Below the pieces are notes generated by a model. It had not been told where the DNA came from. It did not search any database and worked only from the letters and a program-made list of their open reading frames with translations. The position numbers and the translations under genes are program-made. From the NCBI RefSeq assembly GCF_024181385.1, contig NZ_CP051305.1, positions 1,364,001 through 1,428,000 of the forward strand: a DNA stretch of 64,000 nucleotides. The letters are read 5' to 3'. The stretch comes from Treponema sp. OMZ 798. Its GTDB lineage: Bacteria; Spirochaetota; Spirochaetia; Treponematales; Treponemataceae. Positions 8,961 through 16,452 of this stretch are shown here, piece by piece (positions within the stretch are counted from its first letter, which is position 1; the number at the start of each line of letters is the position of its first letter).

Positions 8961-10408
8961 TTTTCAAACACTCTCAATAATATAATCATTAACGGCATTA
9001 TAGCCGAAACAAGGGCAACAAGCAATGCTGCACTATTATAACGGTTAAGCGGAAATTTCTTAGGCGCATAAGAAGCCGTGATAAACCTTCCCTGACTGTA
9101 AAGCAGATCTTCGATAGAAGGGCTGGTCCTAAATGAAATAACGCTCTTTATAAACTCATCGTCAAAATTGAATACAAGGCCGTCTTTTTCCGTTACTACT
9201 CCTTTTTCGTCTACAGAAAAATCGTTAAAACTAACCTTTTCCTGAGGAGAAAGGTCAAGGCGGGTAAAGGGGATAACCTTTGCATTCCATGTATCCGAAA
9301 TAAGGTTTCCAAGGTCAGGAAGCTCATCTCCTGTCCTTATCTTTTTTAATTCATCAAAAGCCTCTTTTGAAAAACCCGAAAGGCCTACCGAGGTCTCAGG
9401 CATGGGCAGATATAGGGTATTTTGATATGCCTTTATGGTTTTATTAAAGTTGAAATATAAAAACAAGGCCGAAAAGACAATAAAAAAAAGGGCACAAGAA
9501 GAAACGATATATAAATGCCTTGTATTCCAAAATTTTGCAACCGATTTGGGATTCATTACATAGGCTCTTATTGTCTTATGAATTTTTTGTGTATCTATTT
9601 TCTCTTCAATAAAAAAGCTTAATCTTTCTATGATGTATGTAAAAGAGGCTGAAATCGATATTGCAAAAATAAAAAGAACAAGCGAAATATTACTGTTGAA
9701 TTTTGCGATTATCAAGGCAACAAAGGGGAAAAAGACCAAGAGAGGATTCTTTTTGACTCTGGATAAAAGCTGCTCCCTTGTAAATTTTAACGAGGCGCCT
9801 ATAGCTTCCATCCAAAATGCAAGGGTATACATGATTAGAATGGCAGAAGAAAGAGCTAAAATCCCCCGCTGAAAGGCCGCATAAAGGACAAAGGGAAAGG
9901 CTGCGGAAAAATAATTTTTTTTGCGGCTTGTATAAAAAAAAGATACTGCAAAAAATATTAAAGCAATACAAAACTGAAACATTGAAAAAGGAGAATCGTT
10001 TTCTATAAAAAAATATGCCGTATTGTGCTTTAAAAACCTAAAAAAGTCCTTAGTTATGTGCTTATCGGATGGAATATACATATACCTGATATTTTCCTGA
10101 TCATTTATAAACCATTGGGTATAACGTTCCTTATCGGTAAACGGGTATCCGGTATAACCTTGTTCCTCCAAATCGGAAAAACGGTTTTCTATTGTTTGAG
10201 AAGAAATTATCCCTGTAATACCGTTTTCTTCGGCTGCCTGCAAAATAGCAGGCTCATTTACCTCCATAGGTAAAAAAAGGATACGGTAATCCTTCCACAA
10301 CGTAGACCTTGAGCTCATCGGAACAAAGATTAACAAGAAAAAAGAGAAAATCAATAAAAAACCTGCAATAATATCAAGGCCGAAGATGTATTTTTTAGGC
10401 TGATCCAT
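8957..10408 (-). CDS. Large membrane protein upstream of rnfC, unknown function
   Basis: A 483-residue protein with an N-terminal helix (about 10-30), a soluble stretch (about 35-130) and a block of roughly seven further helices, then an extracytoplasmic domain (about 325-455) and a final helix. No known motif is apparent. It is tightly packed between the DUF212 gene (5 bp upstream) and rnfC (4-bp overlap), so it belongs to the same transcript. It could be an assembly or accessory factor of the Rnf-like complex, but this is inferred only from position. Confidence 0.6.
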   Translation of the reverse strand: MDQPKKYIFGLDIIAGFLLIFSFFLLIFVPMSSRSTLWKDYRILFLPMEVNEPAILQAAEENGITGIISSQTIENRFSDLEEQGYTGYPFTDKERYTQWFINDQENIRYMYIPSDKHITKDFFRFLKHNTAYFFIENDSPFSMFQFCIALIFFAVSFFYTSRKKNYFSAAFPFVLYAAFQRGILALSSAILIMYTLAFWMEAIGASLKFTREQLLSRVKKNPLLVFFPFVALIIAKFNSNISLVLFIFAISISASFTYIIERLSFFIEEKIDTQKIHKTIRAYVMNPKSVAKFWNTRHLYIVSSCALFFIVFSALFLYFNFNKTIKAYQNTLYLPMPETSVGLSGFSKEAFDELKKIRTGDELPDLGNLISDTWNAKVIPFTRLDLSPQEKVSFNDFSVDEKGVVTEKDGLVFNFDDEFIKSVISFRTSPSIEDLLYSQGRFITASYAPKKFPLNRYNSAALLVALVSAIMPLMIILLRVFEK

Positions 10409-10413
10409 GACTC

Positions 10414-10902
10414 TTATCCAAAATAAGCAAATAATATTGATGTGATTATACCAAGAATAATGCCGGCAACTGCTTCAACGGGCTTGAGGCCTTGGATTTC
10501 TCTTACGGCCCTAAAGTGATACCCCTCATTGTTTTCGGCAAATTTTGAACCTAGATCGTTTAAGGCCTTAGCCTGCAAACCGCTGGATCTTCTTACGCCC
10601 ACGGCATCCCGTATAACTATAATTGCCATGAACAAAGCAAAAATAAACAGATCCGAGTCAAATCCCTGCCTTATACCTATGCTTACCGTTAAAGACGCTA
10701 CAAGAGCGGAATGGCTTGAAGGCATGCCTCCAGTACGCCAAAGCACCAGTTCTACAAAATCAATAGGGGTTTTTATTGAGGCATTGAATAATGCAAAAAT
10801 AGTCTTTATAACCTGACTCATCATCCAGCTTGTTATAGCCGACAAAAAAATCGGATTAGAAAAAAAGAGGCTCCATTGCGTTTTATACATCGTTTCCAAC
10901 AT
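10414..10902 (-). CDS. DUF212 / divergent PAP2-family membrane protein
   Basis: A 162-residue protein with the conserved block WRTGGMPSSHSALVASL and the second block RDAVGVRRSSGLQAKALN, which together define the DUF212 group (distantly related to PAP2 acid phosphatases and vanadium haloperoxidases). Three to four membrane helices are predicted, and the length is normal for the group. Members are believed to be lipid phosphate phosphatases, mainly from the SSH motif. It is the first gene of the operon that continues into the Rnf-like genes. The start follows a divergent promoter region shared with the pseudouridine synthase gene (TTGACA on the minus strand at 10932-10937). Confidence 0.8.
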   Translation of the reverse strand: MLETMYKTQWSLFFSNPIFLSAITSWMMSQVIKTIFALFNASIKTPIDFVELVLWRTGGMPSSHSALVASLTVSIGIRQGFDSDLFIFALFMAIIVIRDAVGVRRSSGLQAKALNDLGSKFAENNEGYHFRAVREIQGLKPVEAVAGIILGIITSILFAYFG

Positions 10903-10930
10903 ATCTTTAATTCTCTACAAAATAGCTCTT

Positions 10931-10957
10931 TTGTCAAGTCTGTAAATGGTATATAAT
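10931..10957 (+). promoter_or_regulatory. Promoter of the RluA-family gene, giving a near-leaderless mRNA
   Basis: TTGTCA (10931-10936) and TATAAT (10952-10957) are 15 bp apart on the plus strand. The expected transcription start falls on or next to the ATG at 10964. The minus-strand -35 TTGACA of the divergent DUF212 gene overlaps the same bases (10932-10937). Confidence 0.55.
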
Positions 10958-10963
10958 ATAGAA

Positions 10964-11908
10964 ATGAGCAAAGAAAATAAGATTTTTTATATAGGTGAAG
11001 ACGATTCAGGCCGGAGATTGGACCGCGTAATACGGAAATTTTTAGGAAAGATGCCTCTCTCTGGTGTATATTCGGCAATGCGCAGAGGAAAGATAAGAGT
11101 CAACGGTAAAAAAGAAAACGGAGCCTACTTAACTCAAAAAGGCGATGAAATAACTATGGATTTAAGCCTATTTGATCTAACGGACAACCCTGCCATGGCT
11201 GAAATAAATTCTTCAACTTTATGTAAAAATAAATCCCTAAAAGGGACTGAAAAACCGGATGTCCTATTAAAAACCGATGACCTGCTCTTTATAAATAAAA
11301 GAAGAGGAGAGCTTGTACATGGAGAAAAAAGCCTTTGTGAGTCCGTCACAAAATATTTTCCGCCTAAAGAAAAAAGCCTCTCGTTTAAAACAGGTGCACT
11401 GCATAGACTGGATAAGGGTACAAGCGGAATCCTAACCTTTTCGCAAAGCCTAAGGGGAGCTCAAGCCTTTTCAAAGGCCCTGCAAGAAGGGAAGATAGGT
11501 AAATTCTACTTAGGAATAACGGAGGGCAAACCGGCCTTAAACGAATTTAAAAGCAAAATCGACGGAAAAGAATGTCTTTGCCTCATAAAAATCCTTGATT
11601 TTTCACAAGAAGAAAATTTAAGCCTTGTACTCTTTAATCTTATAACCGGAAGGAAGCACCAAATAAGAATACAATGCTCCCAATTCGGCACTCCCCTTTT
11701 AAACGATAAAAAATACGGCTCAAAACAAAAAAAAGTATTTTCCGAAGATTTGTCGAAAAATACCTACTTTTTACACGCTTATAAATTGAGTTTTAAAGAA
11801 GCTTTTTTTGATGACTTGCCTAAAGAGATTACCGCCCCCCTTCCCGAAAACTTTAGGAGGGCGGTTAAAACTTTATTTAAGGCAGATTTGACAAACTTAA
11901 AAACTTAA
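10964..11908 (+). CDS. RluA-family pseudouridine synthase
   Basis: A 314-residue protein with an N-terminal S4 RNA-binding domain (RRLDRVIRKFLGKMPLSGVY, RGKIRVNGKK) and the RluA catalytic domain. The active-site Asp lies in ALHRLDKGTSGILTFS; ITGRKHQIRIQ and LLNDKKYG are the other family motifs. RluC/RluD-type enzymes isomerise uridines of 23S rRNA, but the exact target cannot be assigned. The start at 10964 (MSKENK) is preferred over an ATG 18 bases upstream, because that upstream ATG overlaps the -10 box. No Shine-Dalgarno sequence is present, consistent with a leaderless start. The 3' end overlaps the converging chemotaxis receptor gene by 12 bp. Confidence 0.85.
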   Translation: MSKENKIFYIGEDDSGRRLDRVIRKFLGKMPLSGVYSAMRRGKIRVNGKKENGAYLTQKGDEITMDLSLFDLTDNPAMAEINSSTLCKNKSLKGTEKPDVLLKTDDLLFINKRRGELVHGEKSLCESVTKYFPPKEKSLSFKTGALHRLDKGTSGILTFSQSLRGAQAFSKALQEGKIGKFYLGITEGKPALNEFKSKIDGKECLCLIKILDFSQEENLSLVLFNLITGRKHQIRIQCSQFGTPLLNDKKYGSKQKKVFSEDLSKNTYFLHAYKLSFKEAFFDDLPKEITAPLPENFRRAVKTLFKADLTNLKT

Positions 11909-13732
11909 CTTAGACAGGTACTTCATAACCTTGGCGACGGCCTCCTTGTTTTTTCCGCTTATTTCGCTTACCTGAGTTATAATTTCATTTATTTGTCCGG
12001 TATCGCTTCCTATACCGCTCATTCCTTGGTCTATCATTTGAGAAATTTCTACCAGCTTTGCAATTTCTTTGCTGACCTCGGTATTCCCTTTCAGTATCTC
12101 CAAGGAGCCGTTTTTTACGTCATAAGTTATATCGCTTATCTCTTTTACGGCATCCAAGACTTGGCTGCTTCCCGAACTTTGCTCTGTCATAGCATGCATT
12201 ATAGAGCTGCTTCCGTCATTTACCGTCGAAAGTATTTTCATTATTTCGGCAAATTGAATCTCAGTAGTCTCGGCGGCTGAGTTAAGCTCTTCAATCTTGG
12301 CTTTGAGATTATTTAATACGGTTGTAATCGTTTTACCCTGCACACTGGACTCTTCAGCCAGCTTTCTGATTTCATCGGCAACTACGGCAAAACCCTTTCC
12401 GGACTCTCCCGCATGAGCCGCCTCAATAGCCGCATTCATTGCGAGAAGGTTTGTTTGACTTGCGATATGCTGAATAACATTGGAAGCCTCCAAAAGGCCT
12501 TCGGAATCATCGGTAATATTTTTTGCTATCGTGTGTGCTGTCGAAACGGCTTGATTTCCGGATTCGGCAGAAGCGTTTAATTTTTCGATGGAGTCGACAT
12601 TCTCTTTTACGGTTCTTGTTACGGACTGAATATTGGAAACCATTTCTTCTATTGTTGCAACAGATTCAGTAACGGCTGCAGATTGGCTTTCGATATTTTT
12701 TCCTAATTTTTCTATACCTGAGGCCATTTGTTTTAAGGTTCCCTGCATCTTTACAACACCTGAAGATTGATCTTGGATATGATGTCTGGCAGAAGAAATA
12801 TTATCGGTTATCTTTCTGACAGCCTCAGAGGTTTTATCCATGTTTTCAGAAAGAAACTCGGCCGTGTCCCCTGAAAGGCCTACGCTTTCATTAAGATCCC
12901 TTATAAAAGTTTTGTTAAAACTCAAAAGCTTACCGATATCTACCAGTAAAAGAGCTATCTCATCCCTGTTCCAGCTTGCAACAGGGTCCCTCTTATAATT
13001 TCCGTCAGCCAAATCCTTTACTATTCTTTGAATCAAAAAAATTCGAACTTCAATAGATTTTACTATTATTCCCAAACTTAGCACCGATAAAACCAAACTG
13101 TAAATAAACAGGGGTAAAACGGAACTTATAAGCCTTTCATAAATATTTTGATTTTCATAACGGACAATGGGAGCAAGTACAAGGAGGATGACCGCGATAA
13201 TACAGGTTATACTTGCAATAGTAATTTTTTTTATCATCGAAAACGATAAGAATTCTTCTTCAACGGGAATAAAGGAAACCCATCTTTCAAAAGCTCTAAT
13301 GGTACTTGATGAAAATATAGTACCCAGCAAGAATATATTCCCTATGGTACTAAAAAGAGAGGACAAAAACAAACCGGTTTCGCCAATAATTCCAACCTCC
13401 AAAGAGATAAGCGGCACGGAAGCGGTAAACAGCAAGGGGATAACTAATAAAAAGGTTTCATACCTTAATATATTTTTTTTTGCTTTTTCGGGATTTTCTT
13501 CCCAATTTATAATCGCAGGAAAAAACAGTTTTTGTTTTATGATAGGACTTAAAACGGCAATCAGCATACCGATTATAAAGGCCTTTGAGCTTACAACAGC
13601 CCTCAAATTAGTAGAACTTCCTACAAAAATAGAAGTAAAAAAATTACCGGCAATCCACCCGAGGTTGGTAAATAGATCAAACACTAAAATCTTTTTTGGC
13701 GGAGGGGGAATAATTGCATTAACTTTTTCCAT
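11897..13732 (-). CDS. Methyl-accepting chemotaxis protein with six-helix N-terminal sensor
   Basis: A 611-residue receptor. Six hydrophobic segments occupy about residues 15-235, followed by a HAMP-like region (VKDLADGNYKRDP, about 245-290) and a long coiled-coil signalling domain. The highly conserved hairpin tip is present: QTNLLAMNAAIEAAHAGE followed by GKGFAVVADEIRKLAEES. It lacks the usual periplasmic ligand domain, so the stimulus may be sensed in or through the membrane. The start at 13732 has AAGGAGA upstream; an earlier in-frame start lacks one. The promoter lies at 13761-13789. The protein should signal through CheW/CheA to the periplasmic flagella. Confidence 0.9.
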   Translation of the reverse strand: MEKVNAIIPPPPKKILVFDLFTNLGWIAGNFFTSIFVGSSTNLRAVVSSKAFIIGMLIAVLSPIIKQKLFFPAIINWEENPEKAKKNILRYETFLLVIPLLFTASVPLISLEVGIIGETGLFLSSLFSTIGNIFLLGTIFSSSTIRAFERWVSFIPVEEEFLSFSMIKKITIASITCIIAVILLVLAPIVRYENQNIYERLISSVLPLFIYSLVLSVLSLGIIVKSIEVRIFLIQRIVKDLADGNYKRDPVASWNRDEIALLLVDIGKLLSFNKTFIRDLNESVGLSGDTAEFLSENMDKTSEAVRKITDNISSARHHIQDQSSGVVKMQGTLKQMASGIEKLGKNIESQSAAVTESVATIEEMVSNIQSVTRTVKENVDSIEKLNASAESGNQAVSTAHTIAKNITDDSEGLLEASNVIQHIASQTNLLAMNAAIEAAHAGESGKGFAVVADEIRKLAEESSVQGKTITTVLNNLKAKIEELNSAAETTEIQFAEIMKILSTVNDGSSSIMHAMTEQSSGSSQVLDAVKEISDITYDVKNGSLEILKGNTEVSKEIAKLVEISQMIDQGMSGIGSDTGQINEIITQVSEISGKNKEAVAKVMKYLSKLSF

Positions 13733-13760
13733 AAATAATCTCCTTATTAGGTATATCGTA

Positions 13761-13789
13761 ATTTTAAACCTTTTCTTTATATTCTGCAA
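13761..13789 (-). promoter_or_regulatory. Putative promoter of the chemotaxis receptor gene
   Basis: On the minus strand TTGCAG (13784-13789), a 17-bp spacer and TAAAAT (13761-13766) lie 29 bp before the ATG at 13732. Confidence 0.5.
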
Positions 13790-13864
13790 GGATAAAAATT
13801 TGATTTATCATAACTACAATTAAAATAATTTAAAATTTTATCTTGCAGTATAAAAATTTTTATT

Positions 13865-13881
13865 GGGCACCTCTAAAAACC
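13865..13881 (+). repeat. Left terminal inverted repeat of the IS element
   Basis: Seventeen bases identical to the complement of 15057-15073; TATT immediately outside is the target duplication. Confidence 0.93.
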
Positions 13882-14002
13882 TATTTTTTAGTGTACCTAT
13901 TTATTATTTTAGTAGCTTTTTTATAAATTGTCTAGTGTAAAACTTGGATTCTTTATCTTAGTTCCCTTACTTTTCATTTTATTACCTATATGCTCCCTCA
14001 TT

Positions 14003-15019
14003 TTATTTCTTTAGATAGCAATATCGGCATAAGTTGTATGTTAAGTTCATCATTATTATCGAAAATGTTGCACGAGCTAATCCTATCGTTCTTACATATA
14101 TACCTTTCATTGAGTTTGTCATAAAGCCAAATACATGTTCGACTCTCGCCCGTATTTTTGATTTTTTTCTGTTACCGATTTTTTGTTTTTTACTAAGAGG
14201 TTTCCCTCTTGCTCCTCTTTCACAAATTTGCCCTTCTATTCCTTTCGCTTTTAAAATCCTGTCTATTTCTTCTCCTATATAGGCACTATCTGCGTATAAT
14301 CTTTCATCTTCCCTTTCAATCAAATTTTTTAACTCTCTACTATCATGAACATTGGCTGCTGTTACCGTCGCTTTCAATATAAGCTTACTTTTTTTATCTA
14401 TTTTTATATGATCTTTATAACCGTAATAATTACGTTTATGCTTCTTTGTCCACCTCGCATCACAGTCTTTTTGCGATAATTTTGCCTTATTTTGTTTTTC
14501 TTGCCATTGTTCAGGAATTTTTCCGTTTTTAATTTGTTCATTTTCATCTTTGCTGTTATGCTGTATCGGAGCTTCTACTATTGTCGCATCTATTATCGTT
14601 CCCTCTTTTCCTATTAAGTTATTCCTAGCTAATTCTTTTCCAAACTTTTCAAATAACTTTTTTGATACTCTCGCTTCAATGAGTTTTTCTTTAAAAAGCC
14701 ATATTGTTTTTGAATCGGGTACTTTATCTTTTAATTCCAATCCTAAAAATCTCATAAAGGATAGCCGATCGTTTATTTGATATTCCGTTTGATCATCACT
14801 TATGTTGTATAATTTTTGTAAGATTATTATTTTAAACATCATTACATAATCGTATGCAGGTCTTCCGCCTAAACCTTTTGACTCTTTGGTTAATGCTTTT
14901 TTTAATAGGGGTTTGAATATTTCCCAATTTATTTTTTCGTTTAATTTTTCAAGACTATCTCCTAACTTGCTTAATACTCTTAAACGATCTTCTTCATCAA
15001 ATAATCCTTTTTGTTTCAT
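14003..15019 (-). CDS. IS5-family transposase (DDE type)
   Basis: A 338-residue transposase. The N-terminal domain (DUF772-like) includes GLGGRPAYDYVMMFKIIILQ and LSFMRFLGLELKDKVPDSKT. The catalytic DDE core includes TIIDATIVEAP (first Asp), ERLYADSAYIGEEID (second Asp) and RARVEHVFGFMTNSM (Glu), followed by RTIGLARATFSIIMMNLTYN. The frame is intact from an ATG at 15019 to a stop at 14003, and both ends lie inside the terminal repeats. It catalyses cut-and-paste transposition of the element. The strand is opposite to that of the downstream gene at 15121, so the element is unlikely to drive that gene by read-through of its own transposase transcript. Confidence 0.93.
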   Translation of the reverse strand: MKQKGLFDEEDRLRVLSKLGDSLEKLNEKINWEIFKPLLKKALTKESKGLGGRPAYDYVMMFKIIILQKLYNISDDQTEYQINDRLSFMRFLGLELKDKVPDSKTIWLFKEKLIEARVSKKLFEKFGKELARNNLIGKEGTIIDATIVEAPIQHNSKDENEQIKNGKIPEQWQEKQNKAKLSQKDCDARWTKKHKRNYYGYKDHIKIDKKSKLILKATVTAANVHDSRELKNLIEREDERLYADSAYIGEEIDRILKAKGIEGQICERGARGKPLSKKQKIGNRKKSKIRARVEHVFGFMTNSMKGIYVRTIGLARATFSIIMMNLTYNLCRYCYLKK

Positions 15020-15056
15020 ACCTCATTTTATCATCTTTTTAATCTTTTTTAAAGGG

Positions 15057-15073
15057 GGTTTTTAGAGGTGCCC
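15057..15073 (-). repeat. Right terminal inverted repeat of the IS element
   Basis: Perfect complement of the left end; followed by TATT at 15074-15077, the second copy of the target duplication. Confidence 0.93.
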
Positions 15074-15120
15074 TATTGTATAATTTATCTGCGGTGGGGT
15101 GATCTTTTAGGAGGAAAAAG

Positions 15121-16371
15121 ATGGAAAATAGAAAAGTATCGTGTATGTATGCCATCCCCTGTACCCCTTTTCAAACCGAACAAGGACCGGAGGAAATCGA
15201 TTTAATTAAAAATAAGCTGCAGCATAATAATAGTTTTAAAATTTTAGATTTTGAAAAAACAAAAAACAAACTGCATATTAAAATTTTTTATAAAGAAAAT
15301 GAATATAGTCTTTCAATAAGCATTACCGAGTTTTCATCGGAAAATTTAAAAGATTTTATGTACAGTCATATTTTTACGGAAAAAGAAAAAGAACATATAA
15401 GGGACACAAAGACTGCTGTTTTGACTGAACTGCTCTGCAATGGTACACCTCTTAATTCTTATCACCTTCAAATAAAAATTATAGCGGAAATTTTAAATAA
15501 AAACCTTCTTGCAGTTTATGATTCCGATTCTATAAATGTTCTTTCAGGAAAATGGGTTGAACAAGCAGCAAAATCTTCCGTCACACCTTGTCCCCTATAC
15601 ATTTTTTCTATCCATGCCGTACCCGATAAAAAGGGAGATTTTATTTGGCTTCATACTCACGGATTATCCAGATATGGTTTAAATGAACTTGATATTTTAG
15701 ATTCCAAGCCAGATTTTTGTATAGAGCACTCCCTCTTACTTCAAAATTTAGCCTTAAACTTACTAGGAGGAGCCGATAAAAATTGTGCATACATAGGTAT
15801 ATTGGAAGATCACACGCCCATTATCTGTTCTATTATTACTTATAATGACGCATTAAATTACTATCAAAAAAACAATATCGGAATTCCGGAGGCTCTTTCT
15901 CCCGATAATAAACATACGGATGACAGTCATCTTGCCGTCTTTGTATTTACTTCAATAGCCGAATACAAGGAAAAAAATTACCGTCATATAAGCGTTTTTG
16001 AAAAGAAAAAACTTGAAAATCCCATTTATTTTATTTCGGATATAGAAATGCAAAGGAAAAAGATTTTAGCTGAAGAGCGTTTCGCATTTGTAAAATCACA
16101 TTTTAAAAACAAAGCATCATCCGTTCTTGTAAAAATATCCATTCCTGTGGATAAGGAATTTTACTCTGCGGAAAATGAAATAGAATATATTTGGTTTGAA
16201 CTTCAAAAAATTTCCGATACAGAGCTTACCGTAAAATCTATTCAAGATGCCTATTATGTAAAAGGGATAAAGAAAGATACTATAACAAAATACAATATAG
16301 AATATATGAGCGATTGGATTATTTATACAGGAACAGAAATGATAACCCCTGATGATGTATACCGTTTATGA
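15121..16371 (+). CDS. DUF4026/DUF2314-like hypothetical protein
   Basis: A 416-residue cytoplasmic protein without signal or membrane segments. The C-terminal 90 residues (SVLVKISIPVDKEFYSAENE, then EYIWFELQKI, VKGIKKDTITKYNIEYMSDW) resemble DUF2314, a small beta-rich domain, and the overall arrangement resembles DUF4026 proteins. No catalytic motif is recognised. An AGGAGG ribosome site lies 8 bases before the ATG. The insertion sequence ends 47 bp upstream and appears to have displaced the -35 box, so expression may be reduced. It is followed by a bidirectional terminator at 16392. Confidence 0.6.
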   Translation: MENRKVSCMYAIPCTPFQTEQGPEEIDLIKNKLQHNNSFKILDFEKTKNKLHIKIFYKENEYSLSISITEFSSENLKDFMYSHIFTEKEKEHIRDTKTAVLTELLCNGTPLNSYHLQIKIIAEILNKNLLAVYDSDSINVLSGKWVEQAAKSSVTPCPLYIFSIHAVPDKKGDFIWLHTHGLSRYGLNELDILDSKPDFCIEHSLLLQNLALNLLGGADKNCAYIGILEDHTPIICSIITYNDALNYYQKNNIGIPEALSPDNKHTDDSHLAVFVFTSIAEYKEKNYRHISVFEKKKLENPIYFISDIEMQRKKILAEERFAFVKSHFKNKASSVLVKISIPVDKEFYSAENEIEYIWFELQKISDTELTVKSIQDAYYVKGIKKDTITKYNIEYMSDWIIYTGTEMITPDDVYRL

Positions 16372-16391
16372 TAATCTTTTATAAAAATAAA

Positions 16392-16435
16392 CCGGCTCGG
16401 AAATTTAAATATAAAACCGAGCCGGAATCTTTTTA
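16392..16435. terminator. Bidirectional intrinsic terminator
   Basis: CCGGCTCGG (16392-16400) and CCGAGCCGG (16417-16425) form a perfect 9-bp stem with a 16-base A/T loop; T-rich tracts lie on both sides. It separates the converging genes ending at 16371 and 16453. Confidence 0.85.
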
Positions 16436-16452
16436 CACTTTTTTAAATAAAC

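Larger units (their letters stand above)
13865..15073. mobile_element. Complete IS5-family insertion sequence (1209 bp)
   Basis: The element is bounded by perfect 17-bp inverted repeats (GGGCACCTCTAAAAACC at 13865-13881 and its complement at 15057-15073) and flanked by a 4-bp direct repeat TATT (13861-13864 and 15074-15077). It holds one intact transposase gene. Four-bp target duplications and an element size near 1.2 kb fit IS5-type elements. The intact gene, perfect ends and perfect duplication suggest a recent insertion. Confidence 0.92.
13843..15084 (+). promoter_or_regulatory. Promoter of the DUF4026-like gene, split by the insertion sequence
   Basis: TTGCAG at 13843-13848 lies left of the insertion and TATAAT at 15079-15084 right of it. 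Removing the element and one copy of its 4-bp duplication restores a TTGCAG-17 bp-TATAAT arrangement 36 bp before the ATG at 15121. The -35 matches consensus only at three positions, so this reading is moderate in strength. Confidence 0.45.

Noticed and set aside
11829..11869. GC-rich inverted repeat at the 3' end of the pseudouridine synthase gene
   Set aside because: It lies within the coding sequence and lacks a T-tract; it is not a convincing terminator.
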